A stretch of 64,000 nt of DNA, from the NCBI GenBank assembly GCA_018806915.1, contig JAGKQI010000047.1:744001-808000 (forward strand). The letters are read 5' to 3'. Source of the stretch: Phytophthora colocasiae. Lineage: Eukaryota > Oomycota > Peronosporomycetes > Peronosporales > Peronosporaceae. Shown here in pieces: positions 51,906 to 60,868 of the stretch (position 1 is the stretch's first letter; every line of letters starts with the position of its first letter). The notes beneath the pieces are model-generated. The model ran no database searches. It worked only from the letters and a program-made list of their open reading frames with translations, and was not told the DNA's origin. Both the position numbers and the translations under genes were made by a program.

Positions 51906-53640
51906 GGTTTCGTTTTAACATCGACATTCTGCCACATTATCCGGACAAAAGCTAGACATCACGATTTGCATGAAATTTATAGGTTACATCATACATCCAA
52001 TGTCAAGCTGGGCACATGCATGCCATGTATTGTCGGTATTAATGCGAGCATGTGCCAAGCTCAAGACTTTTATTGGTCACCTTTATTGTTTTAGTGCTCG
52101 ACCGATATTTTGTGCTATGTATGCTCATTCTACCTTCCGCAAACGCGTCCTATTAGTCTACTCATCAGTGCTCGCACAGTAATAGCAATAGCAATGAACT
52201 TAATACGAACTTAGAGACATCTGAGAGAGCAGTAATTTATTTAATATCTCAAAAGCTGCTAATCAATCCGCACAGCCACAAAGTGCGCCGACAACAGCGC
52301 TGCTCTCCACAGAGCACACAAGGCAATGTAGAACAGGTGCTGGTACAAACAAAGGCTCCCACAAGCTACTGTAACAGCCACCTTGGCTGTTGCAGTAGTT
52401 TGGGGACGCAATGTGTGATAGATGGATAATAGTAGGCAATTATAAGCAAGCAGCAGAACCACATACGGTCATGTGAGGCCCTGGTGCAAGCAAATGCTAC
52501 TGCCACTTTGATAACTTAGCAATTATTGGTCTAGAAAACATAGTTAGTTCCTGGCCGCACTCGACATCATCTAATGCCGAGTGTGGTAGGGTACGTTTTG
52601 CTCTAATTTACTTCAAGTTACATAGCAATTCTGGTTTGACATTTGTCTGACCAATTAAGTGCAAATCGCGCTTTGCAGTTTTTGCCATACATTCAAACTG
52701 AGGGGAAAATTACGTTTGAGAAAAAGACAGACAGAATGGCTGACGCTAACATTTAAAGTAAGTTCAAGGCCTTCCGGATTCTGGAGGATGTCAATTTTAT
52801 CAATCATTTTGAACTCTTAGACAGCAAAAAGTAGCTTGGTCCAGCCATCGTTATTCAAAGCCCCCACAACATCATCAACTCAAGTTTTTGCCTCGTAGAA
52901 GCAAATCCAAGGTGCAGCGCGAGTAAAATCTCTCGGTTTCTGCACAACAACCAGCATTGCTACGAGTCTTTGAAGGCCTCACAGTGTTCATTTCCTTGTC
53001 ATCGTGTCTCTTGATGAGGTTGTTCATGGAGAAGAGTTGGCAGAAGGAGCTGGAGCGCACAGGTGGGTGTTCACGTTGATCGATTAGTATTTACTGCGTT
53101 TGCGGTGGTACTTCTGGAACCAAGACCGATACAATGGGCCTATTCAATGACAAACACCTTTGAACAACCGTGATGCCATGTATTCTGGACGATTCCATTA
53201 GAGACTGAGGACTTGATCGCTCTGATGCTGAGTGCGTTCTTCCCGTTGCTACTGGGACAGTGTCGTGGTTAAAATGGTCGTTCAACCTTGCTGCGAGAAT
53301 CTCTCGCTTGTGAGGGGATGAAAGGGCAAAAGGTTAGATAATTCGCGTGACCTGAGAGGCTTACTTCTACTACTAGAATAAGATATTACAGAGCACTTCC
53401 GTAGATGCAAAGCTGTCAGTGGGGGCCGTCCGAAAACACCACAAATCGCAAAAGGAGCGCTCCCAGAATCCAATTCAAAAGCGAGGGATAGGTGACTCAA
53501 ATTCACGCGCAATCTGCAGAGATGGATTTGAGGTCTCCGCAATTTGCTACCACCCAAACGCTGTTCGAGGTGGATCCAGACTTCACTGGACAGCAGCGCA
53601 GCAGTGCGATCCCGTAATGTGTGCAGCACTATCACATTCG
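51906..53640. other. No recognisable gene
   Basis: The stretch has only short frames without domain signatures (for example 52259-52462 and 53282-53644 on the minus strand, 53419-53691 on the plus strand). No terminal repeats or RNA genes were recognised. Confidence 0.3.
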
Positions 53641-53815
53641 CCACCAGGGCTGGACCACGCCGGAAACGCTGTACATGCTTGGTTTGGTTGAGCAGATCCT
53701 GCCGTTTGGCTCGAACCAGTGGAATGCGGTCCAGCTCTAGTACACACTAACCTTTCCGATGGCTTCACCGAAGTATATAGTTCTCTCTTTAATGCTGCTA
53801 CGAATAAAATGTAGA
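53640..53815 (+). pseudogene. SANT/Myb-like domain fragment of the oomycete LVEEILP type
   Basis: One frame reads GWTTPETLYMLGLVEQILPF, then GSNQWNAVQL, a stop, YTLTFP. This resembles the N-terminal half of a short oomycete SANT-like domain (W....L..L..LVE.ILP.G...W..V). It is broken after about 35 residues and lacks the RRKF...Y end. Confidence 0.45.
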
Positions 53816-54727
53816 AGCAGCAGCTTCTTGTAGCGTTGGTGGCGTGCAGCCTTCTCCGCGACGGCTACAGACTTCAGGTTCATTGCCAAATCCGAAGCTG
53901 TCACAGCCAAACGTTTACCAACAATTAGCGCGATTTTCTATCGGCCTCGCACTCGCAAATTCAGACACAAATGTAGGGTTAGGCGATAGCAATTACGAAC
54001 GCAAAAGACCAGCAATTTGCTTTTTTTCCCAGTATATGTACTGTTTAAAACGTACAGTAGGATGTAATTTAGTGTTGTGTTGGGACTTGTATTTAATTTA
54101 GGTAGATTCATGTTTTCTATCGGGTTAGGTTAATATCCATAGTAAAACTAAATCGAAGCAAACATGGTAAAACCATTTAATGACGCAAGGATGGGTGTCA
54201 TGGACTCCAAATCCTGTGCAAATTCCCAAAATCCGAGCTAGGCAATTTGGATGCTGTCGCCTAGCTAAGCCACTTAGTGACCTGAGGACGCCGACACAGC
54301 TTTCAAACGAGCTCGTTTAGATCATCCATGTCTCTGTGGTGAAGCGTTTGCCCTGCAGACACAGCTCTGTAAAATACAGGTGCCCATTTTGACGCCGGCC
54401 AAGATGGGTTCAGATTGGGTTTTCACCCCCTCCTCAGAAAGAATGGACAATAATTTAGTAGCAGGAGTGTAAAAATCCCATGTGATATGGAACTTCGAAC
54501 TGCGAAGTCCCCCGGGTCCACCACCCGGGTCCCCAATATATAATGTGCTGGAACGAAAATAGTTTTCAGAAATATGGATGTATATTAGTGGTAGTCAATT
54601 GTGCAGCAGCAAGTCGATTTTTTTGGCAGGGATGGGCAGACGCACCATTATGACCAATCAGCACAATTTGCGCTGCAGCAGCAAGCAAATTGTTTTTGCG
54701 CAAGATCCAGAAAAAAGACTCCGTGAG
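53816..54727. other. No recognisable gene
   Basis: Open frames (53844-54101, 54578-54835) have no recognisable domain. A small palindromic CCCGGGTCCACCACCCGGGT lies near 54511. Nothing else was seen. Confidence 0.3.
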
Positions 54728-54940
54728 GATCACCAGCGCCTTGCCAATGCTCTCGTGAATCTCAGTCGTGCTAAGGACGCTCGAAGATCAGCTCTACAAG
54801 TTCCCCAGCGAAGCAGAAGAGAGTGCCCAAGCTGAGGATCCGCTGCGCCTTGCCAGTGTCCCCGTGAAGCCCAGTGGTGACATGACGCCTGAAGAGGCCC
54901 TACAAGTTCCTCTGTGAAGCTGAAGAGAGGACCGCAGGCG
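54728..54940 (+). repeat. Two degenerate ~105-bp tandem units
   Basis: GATCACCAGCGCCTTGCCAA starts unit one at 54728, and GATCCGCTGCGCCTTGCCAG starts unit two at about 54836. Both include CTACAAGTTCC and a GAAGC(A/T)GAAGAGAG segment. An A-rich stretch (54993-55020) follows and leads to the duplicated end of gene A. Confidence 0.5.
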
Positions 54941-55084
54941 CAAGCTACTCTACAACCACGAGCACACTAATGACGATGCGATTTTGGACGAGGTTAAAAA
55001 AATAAAAAAAATAAAAAAACTTGCTGCCCTGCACCGATTTTGGTGCTTTTAGCGAAAAACTGTCTCAGCCAATCACAGCGGCGG

Positions 55085-55413
55085 ATAAAATTCTGGAGTT
55101 TACAGAGCACTTTTGCATGCGACCGCCGAATAGAAAGATGAAGACGCGTACTCGTCATCCTCTGTACGGAGATGGAGGCTTCCAGTACCCTCGAAACCCC
55201 GAGGAAGACGAAGACGACGAGCACGAGCGAGTGGTGGTACTAACACGCTTCTTCCGTGTGAAACTGCACCACACAGAGATGGATATTCCGCCTCATGTAC
55301 TTCAGGAAGTCCGTCAAGGCGGTGATCTTGTGGTTTTGCGATGGATCAATTACGATGTAGAACTATGTAGTGCAGATATTCGAACAAACATTGGATGCAA
55401 TTTTGACGCTTAA
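55085..55413 (+). pseudogene. 3' fragment of M96-like gene A
   Basis: It matches 28299-28600 almost base for base, starting TTTACAGAGCACTTTTGCAT near 55097 and coding ERVVVLTRFFRVKLHHTEMD. It keeps TTGGATG(C/T)AATTTTGAC near its end. Only the last third of gene A is present. It is the left part of segment copy two and lies tail to tail with gene B, with an overlap of a few bases. Confidence 0.75.
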
Positions 55414-56680
55414 GGAACTCCATACAGCGCCTGATTCATGCTGTGGACCATGTGATCCGTGAAGAAAGCGACACTCCGTTGAACGTCCTGTAAGACATGA
55501 GGTGGGAGCTTCAGCTCTGAGCGATGTAGCTTCATTCGGAACCAACGGGTTAAGACAACGACGAGTTCATCTTCTGCACTCTCGTCGAGTTTTTTCCTCG
55601 TAAAAGAGGAGAGCTTCATCGCTGCAGAGATGTCCTTCCGAAGACGCTCCATTGGTTTGTAGGGGTAGAGATCGTCTTCATCAACTGGAGAAGCAGCCAT
55701 GATACCACAAGGCCCTTCTCCATCTTCGTCTTCACAATACTGGAAGAACTTGATCGCGTTCTTCTCCACCAGAGGTCCGTTCGACAGTAATGTAACTAAA
55801 CGATGGTGCAACATGGGGTTCTCGTTGTTTTCCAAGTCGTTCACGTCCTCTCTGACCGTCAAATCCTTGCCCAGTTCTGTCGTGGTGATCTCCAAGTTCA
55901 TAAAATAAAACTCCATTGCATCAAACACTTGTTTGACGCTCTGCACGCCCACAAACTGGTGCACATCCAACTTCGTAGCGATATAATGACCCTCCTCCGT
56001 CAAATACCCAGACTCTTCGTGAAATGGTCGATTCGGATTCGCCACCAGCTCCATCCGCTGCTTCAAGAACAGTTTTGCACGTTGCAAATGTTGGTGTTTT
56101 AACGCGCAAACTTCCGATCGTCTTGTATCAGAGTCCTTACTCAAGTGGATGTAGCTCTCCAGCGGATTGTGTCCTCGCACCGTCTACAGAATAAATTTGG
56201 TTAAAACGTTCTCCAAGTCTTCAAATTGTTCTTCAAAACGCACCGAAAACTCAGCTAAAGCCGACTGAGCTGCAGCCATCGCATTCTGCTGCACTTGAAT
56301 CGTCTCTTTCAACCTCAAATTCGTCTCAATAATTTGCTGGTTTGTAGCTTCCACATCTTTTGGGTCTGGAATTCCAGCTTCTTGCCGAAGTAAAGCTGCT
56401 CGAGCTTCGAGAAATTCCAATTCTCTCAGTAAATGAGTCTTCTCCTCCTTTAAATTTTATCGTCAGTCGAAAAAAATAATTTAAAGAAAATTTAAACTCG
56501 ACAAACCCTCTTAGCGACATGACTGGGCGTCCTTCCTTTCTTCTTCTTACGTTTCGTCGCGGCACATGCAGCATCATCAGACGTAGACTCGTCGACACTA
56601 GTTAACGCCCGTTTGTTGTAATGTACAGTTGGGTAGAACGCTTGGGCGAGAGAGAAGAGGATCTCCTCCGTTAGAACCAT
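55410..56680 (-). CDS. M96-like gene B, three exons, 383 residues, apparently intact
   Basis: Proposed exons on the minus strand are 56680-56507 (58 codons), 56447-56244 (68 codons) and 56183-55410 (257 codons and stop). The introns of 59 and 60 bp have GT...AG ends and fall between codons. The start is the ATG at 56680. The first exon ends in a basic region (ATKRKKKKGRTPSHVAKR) that joins EEKTHLLRELEFLEARAALL, giving a bZIP-like basic stretch and coiled coil as in genes A and C. The C-terminal 250 residues (GHNPLESYIHLSKDSD to SMNQALYGVP) form the conserved domain seen in all three. The second intron sits at the same place as that of gene C. The family looks like oomycete M96 mating-specific proteins; function unknown. 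It is divergent to RxLR1, with 419 bp between the starts. Confidence 0.8.
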
Positions 56681-57064
56681 TTTCTTGTATCGAACTTAGC
56701 TCGAACTTAGTGGAAAGGCATAAACACTGATGTTGATGCCTAAATCGTCATAGTGGCAGCTGGGAAGGCCCTGCAGATCAAAGAGCTGAAGAAACACAAC
56801 ACTACACTACGGACCGTAATGTACATTGTACAATGTACACACTACACTGTACATGTATGTAGTCTACGGTACAGACTTTCTTCAGCTCTTTGATCGTAGG
56901 ACGGTCACAGTCTACCGTGGCGTCCTATGATCAGGATTTCGTTCAGTACCGTAGTTTCTGAGTGCGTTACATGTACATCCGGACCTTTGGTTGATCCCGA
57001 AGATAAGCAAATCGACCATCTGCCTTTATCGCAGGTCATGCATGGGCTTTGCTGTTCGATTCCA
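56681..57064. promoter_or_regulatory. Divergent promoter region between gene B and RxLR1, with a long inverted repeat
   Basis: It holds 18-bp arms GATCAAAGAGCTGAAGAA at 56776-56793 and 56878-56895, a 20-bp palindrome TGTACATTGTACAATGTACA at 56820-56839 in the loop, and further TGTACA/ACATGTA words. Related relics at 850-1020 and 28800-28990 have lost parts of the loop. Regulatory function is inferred from position only. Confidence 0.55.
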
Positions 57065-57078
57065 TCACTTCGCAATTA
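57065..57078 (+). promoter_or_regulatory. Initiator-like element of RxLR1
   Basis: TCACTTCGCAATTA agrees with the oomycete initiator consensus TCAYTYYNCAWTTT at 13 of 14 positions and lies 22 bp before the ATG. Confidence 0.65.
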
Positions 57079-57099
57079 ACCCGGCAGAGCTACAGTACA

Positions 57100-57504
57100 A
57101 TGCGTTTCTTCTTGGTTGCAGCGGTAGCTGCTCTCGCTTTCGCTTCCAGTTGCGAGGCTGCTGTTGCGGAGGCCCCTAACGCTGTCCAGATCGATGACAA
57201 CACCAACGTTGGCTTCACTCGGTCTCTGAGAAGCACGGACCCGGAGGAACGTGCCATTACGCTGGCCCTGTCCGGGGAAGACCGTGCCGTCGGGAGCGTC
57301 AAGATCAAGTATCAATCGCTTTACAAGGCAAATGTCACACCCCCGCAGGCCAAAATAATCCTCGGTATCTCTGACGGCATGGTAGAGTTGACCAAAACGA
57401 CAAGGTCGCTCCAGCGGTTCTACACGGGTTACTATTCGTACTACACAGCCATGGAGAAGAGGAAGAAGAGAAAGCAAGAGCTGAAGAACCAGGTCAAGAT
57501 GTGA
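57100..57504 (+). CDS. RxLR effector, 134 residues (RxLR1), intact
   Basis: The start is the ATG at 57100, because it opens a hydrophobic signal peptide (MRFFLVAAVAALAFASSCEA, residues 1-20) and follows an initiator-like element. RSLR lies at residues 41-44 and PEER at 48-51. This spacing is typical for RxLR-EER effectors, which are secreted by oomycetes and act inside plant cells. The mature domain (about 80 residues) includes KIILGISDGMVELTKTTRSL, QRFYTGYYSYYTAMEKRKKR and a Lys-rich end; I see no clear WY fold. The window holds a broken copy at 29094. Gene B is upstream and divergent. Host target unknown. Confidence 0.9.
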   Translation: MRFFLVAAVAALAFASSCEAAVAEAPNAVQIDDNTNVGFTRSLRSTDPEERAITLALSGEDRAVGSVKIKYQSLYKANVTPPQAKIILGISDGMVELTKTTRSLQRFYTGYYSYYTAMEKRKKRKQELKNQVKM

Positions 57505-57979
57505 AGATCCGATAGCGTGTGAGTTAATCCAAAGATCTTCCTCGAAAGAGCCATGCGAAGTGTTTGCACTACTCCGCAGCATCGTCTCCTGGGTTCTGTT
57601 GCTAACGATAGCACCAACTTACCGTAAGCTAAGCTAAAAAATTCTTCATTTTTCTCCATGTTAGTTTGTATTTACCAGTTTTCTTGTCTTCAACTTGAAG
57701 TTTTGGTTCTTGGATAAACTACCAGTTTAAACAGCTTCGACTCGAAACAAATTCCTCAAGTTCGTGCACTACATGTAGGTGAAGAACGACTATTGGAAAG
57801 CGAAATCTGGCTGCAACTTGTTCTTGTGATGTGCTTTTCCAAGTCATCTTCCTCCTGATCCCAGTCTTTTGCGGAGAAATCCAAGCTATCATGATGTACA
57901 AGACGGGTTAGACCCGGCTCAGCCGTACAGACACCAGTAAATTAGAGCCTCCCAGCGGTCAAACTACTTCTCCCTTGAA

Positions 57980-58424
57980 AATGCGCCTCGGCTACTTTTT
58001 ACTTGCGGCTATCGATAGATTTTGGCTTGTGACGATGTCACTGCTTCCATCTCGGCTCCAAGCTGACCACGCACGACAAACACCCCATTCACGGACGTAT
58101 TGACGGTTTTACTGCTGGCCATGACAACGAGCGAGCTCTTCGCAGCGAGAGTACTGAAGACGAAGACGGCGACTCCGATGACTCCGACGATGAAGATAGA
58201 GACCTGATCATTTCAACGATCAATCGACCGAAGTACTGGCGTTGGTTTGATGCTGGAATGACCCCGTACGCGTCCAACAAGTTCTGGGTCTCACAGGCGT
58301 CAGACGTCTCTGGAAGCCCATCAAGAGGCGTGAATACAAGGGTTATGTCGTGTTCTACACTGAGCAGTGCCACAAACCGAAGTACATGTACCACGATTTC
58401 TGCAAAAAACATGCCGACCCGTAG
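57980..58424 (+). pseudogene. RxLR2 pseudogene, copy two (frameshifted)
   Basis: ATG 57980 opens a signal-like start (MRLGYFLLAAIDRF) that loses frame within 15 codons (a missing base in a T-run compared with copy one). RALR is then encoded in another frame near 58133, followed by an acidic stretch (STEDEDGDSDDSDDEDRD) and NRPKYWRWFDAGMTP. A further shift near 58265 changes the frame before the C-terminal end, TAG 58422-58424. The C-terminal part is homologous to RxLR3. Three breaks make it a pseudogene in both segment copies, though with different lesions. Confidence 0.8.
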
Positions 58425-58860
58425 AGATCATCAGAATACCAGGAAGTTGAAGGCTGCGGAGTTGTTTACTGTTCGTAGTGAGTGATGGTGAGTTCGTAAA
58501 CGATCGTAAATTGATGTGATATCTTTACTGCGAAGGAGAAAAAAAACAACGTGCTAGACCAAGTGTCTTCTTTCTGTTGGCTTAAGAAAACATTTTTTTT
58601 TAAATTGAACTACCACTAATGAGTCACTGATGAATAATAGACGGCGATAACGAGAACACTGCGTAGTTGTTTACTATTCAGAATGAGTGATGATGAACGA
58701 TCAAATTGGTGGTTGGGAGTCCCAACTTGGGACTGCGAAGGAGGAAGAAACGTGTTAGACCAAGTTTCTGTTGGCTTAAAAAAACTTTTTTTTTAAATTG
58801 GACTACCTGTTGTACTACAGCATTTTCTACTGTACGTTAGCTCGACTTGTACTGGATTTG
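58425..58860 (+). repeat. Duplicated 3' flank of RxLR2 (two tandem copies) and edge of segment copy two
   Basis: 58455-58640 and 58660-58815 are two imperfect copies of the same flank (GAGTGATG, CGTGTTAGACCAAGT, GTTGGCTTAAGAAAAC, T-run). Copy one of the segment has a single unit at 30410-30600. The right edge TACAGCATTTTCTACTGTACG ends near 58850. Confidence 0.65.
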
Positions 58861-58983
58861 TTGGCTGAGCCCCTCAAGGCTCGATTGACGTCCACAAGAT
58901 GCGTCGAGCTTCCCGCTGTGAGATGCATCAAGCTGGCTGTTGAAGGATACATCGTTGAAATGGACCTGGAGGCTCCAGAATGG

Positions 58984-59006
58984 AATGGGCTCCAGTGGAG
59001 CCCATT
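58984..59006. repeat. 10-bp perfect hairpin upstream of RxLR3
   Basis: AATGGGCTCC (58984-58993) and GGAGCCCATT (58997-59006) form 10-bp arms with a 3-nt loop. The wider context (TGAAATGG ... CCATTTCA, about 58956-59009) adds an outer arm, and CTGGAGGCTCCAG lies inside it. Confidence 0.7.
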
Positions 59007-59119
59007 TCAAAGCGCAGGATAGGGGGAAGCTGGGTTACATGTAGGGATTGGCACAGGAACTGGCTGGCTCAGTCGAACAGCAAAGAGCTGGCAACAAATT
59101 CAGGCCTGATTCCGCCTTG

Positions 59120-59133
59120 TCATTCTTCAATTC
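59120..59133 (+). promoter_or_regulatory. Initiator-like element of RxLR3
   Basis: TCATTCTTCAATTC matches the oomycete initiator consensus TCAYTYYNCAWTTT at 13 of 14 positions, 18 bp before the ATG. Confidence 0.7.
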
Positions 59134-59150
59134 ACCGTCAACTACTCAAG

Positions 59151-59594
59151 ATGCGCTTCACCTACTTCTTGGCTGTGGCTTTGACTGGCCTTTTGGCGTC
59201 CAACGAGCTCGTTGCAGCCTCCAACACTGACAAGACTGTCGCTGCGGAGCATGACCAACTGCTTTCTGACCGCGAGTTGATCGACACTGGCTTGAACGAT
59301 AACGAGAAGCGCTTCCTGCGAAGCCAAGAGGACACAGAGGAGGACAGCGAGGACTCGAAGAAGAGCGAGGAGGAGAGATTCTCCCTCATCCAAATTTCCA
59401 ACCAGCCCCGTTACTACTTCTGGTTCGAGGAAGAAATGACCCCCAAGGACGTTCGGAGGAAGTTCCGACTGACTCGCTACTCCATTAAACCGGTCAAGCG
59501 CTCCATCTACGAGGGCTACGTCGACTACTACGATGAGCACTGCTCGTACACCATGAACCGCAAGAAGACCTTCTGTCGCGCGAAGGAGTACTAA
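59151..59594 (+). CDS. RxLR effector, 147 residues (RxLR3), intact
   Basis: ATG 59151 opens a signal peptide (MRFTYFLAVALTGLLASNEL, cleavage likely near residue 23). RFLR is at residues 54-57. A long acidic run (SQEDTEEDSEDSKKSEEER) ends in EER at 74-76. The effector domain begins PRYYFWFEEEMTPKDVRRKF, the Y..W.....TP..V...L pattern of WY-type helices, and has two late Cys (131, 142). Secretion and host delivery follow from the motif set; the target is unknown. Upstream in-frame codons exist from 58980, but the ATG after the initiator-like element is the sensible start. RxLR2 is a decayed relative in the same cluster, pointing to local duplication. Confidence 0.92.
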   Translation: MRFTYFLAVALTGLLASNELVAASNTDKTVAAEHDQLLSDRELIDTGLNDNEKRFLRSQEDTEEDSEDSKKSEEERFSLIQISNQPRYYFWFEEEMTPKDVRRKFRLTRYSIKPVKRSIYEGYVDYYDEHCSYTMNRKKTFCRAKEY

Positions 59595-59679
59595 GAAGGG
59601 AGGAAACATTATCAGCAGTGTTATCTGATGAAACAGATAATATAAAATGTATCCTGAGCGTAGTCTATTCTTCATGTTA

Positions 59680-60106
59680 AACTGTTAAATGGGCGTTTTG
59701 AGCATCGACTCCACCTCAAACCAGCGCGGCATCTTCGCTGCACAAAATGCACGAATTCCATGTGAAGCGAGTATTGCCGTCGGGGTAGCTCTCTCAGCTT
59801 GAACATGTTGATAATTTTTGCTGGAGTCAAAGTGGACAATTTCGCTTTATCCACTGGACAAAGTTGTGAACACGTCGACGCATTTGGTTGTCGCTCAGGA
59901 TATTGAAATCTCGCTCGTCTTCATCGCCAGTGATTTTCTTCGTGGTATCTTCCATCAGGACCGCCTGACGTTGTGAAATTCTCCATTAGACAGGGACTGA
60001 GACTTAACAATTTTACTGAAGCAGAAGTCGGAGTAGCCACGGACTGCACGCTGAGAAAGTCAAAGATAATAGCCACAGTCACCACGAACAAGAAGGAAGC
60101 TCGCAT
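59680..60106 (-). pseudogene. RxLR-type effector relic on the minus strand
   Basis: ATG at 60104-60106 opens a signal peptide (MRASFLFVVTVAIIFDFLSV, then QSVATPTSAS). The expected RxLR site is degenerate: in one frame it reads NVRRS followed by a stop. Downstream, KKITGDEDERDFNILSDNQM carries a DEDER variant of the EER motif. A stretch near the end (LASHGIRAFCAAKMPRWFEV) resembles effector C-termini. At least two frame changes and stops separate these parts, so no full protein can be made. It faces RxLR3 tail to tail. Confidence 0.65.
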
Positions 60107-60316
60107 CTGAATGTGGGAAATTGAACGAGAGCCAGCAACTTAGTTTACAAATGCGACTCGCACGGAATGTTGGAAAGTAAATGCCATTTGAATGGGCCAT
60201 TTGGGGCACGCGAAGGACCGTTGTGGTATATATACAGACCTAATCAATTCATTCGTTGTCTTCCGGGGGATCATCCGTTCATCAACATGTTTATGAATGT
60301 TGACACTGTTCGTAAA

Positions 60317-60781
60317 CTCAGTCGCCAAACAACAGGGCTCGCCGGTGGCCCAGTGGATTAGCATCCGCTGATCCACGAACTGACCGAGGGTTCGAGCCCC
60401 GCCTCCGTCGCCCTTTTCGACTTCTGCTCTCCTCTCTCACCGCTGCCCTTCTCTGTTCATTTCCCATCACTCACAAGCTCTTCTCTAAGACATCGGGACC
60501 AATCAAGGCACAACAACACGGAGACAAGACTCAAGGAGTTGGCGCGGTCGCAGTACTCTACCCGGCCAGGCACCCATCAACGGTGGCCCATTGGGCAAAA
60601 TTCCCAAGAAATTCAAGCGTACCGGTCATAGACTAAGGGTAACCGAGTAGCCGTAGGAAATTAGTTAGGAGTAACCTTGCTTAGACGTCAATGCGCCTGT
60701 TTCGAACAGGCTTCGAAATAAGTACCTAATATAAGGGGTCCGAGTCCTCCCTTCCCCCCCCCCCTCTCAGTCGCCAAACAA
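60317..60781 (+). mobile_element. tRNA-derived SINE with 16-bp target duplication
   Basis: CTCAGTCGCCAAACAA occurs at 60317-60332 and 60766-60781, a perfect duplication bracketing 433 bp (60333-60765). The head carries RNA polymerase III box A (TGGCCCAGTGGATTAGC, about 60346-60362) and box B (GGGTTCGAGCCC, 60388-60399) at tRNA spacing. The cloverleaf itself is imperfect (acceptor mismatches), so it is SINE rather than tRNA gene. The tail ends in a C-rich run (near 60752-60764). SINEs use LINE machinery to move. Length of the duplication and its perfection point to a fairly young insertion. Confidence 0.85.
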
Positions 60782-60868
60782 GTTTCCCTGCACCTGAACG
60801 CACAATTCTCCCTCTTTAGCAGAACACCGGATAAAAAATAAAAAATTAGCTAATGCTTATCTGCTTCC

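Noticed and set aside
55698..56102. Plus-strand ORFs opposite gene B
   Set aside because: Shadow frames. The minus-strand gene has consistent splice sites, phase and homology to A and C.
57049..57099. Upstream in-frame start for RxLR1 at 57049
   Set aside because: It would bury the signal peptide behind 17 polar residues and overlap the initiator-like element; ATG 57100 is preferred.
60341..60412. Functional tRNA gene
   Set aside because: Box A and B are good, but the acceptor and T-stem pairings have mismatches and the block is the head of a 433-bp unit with target duplications, so SINE.
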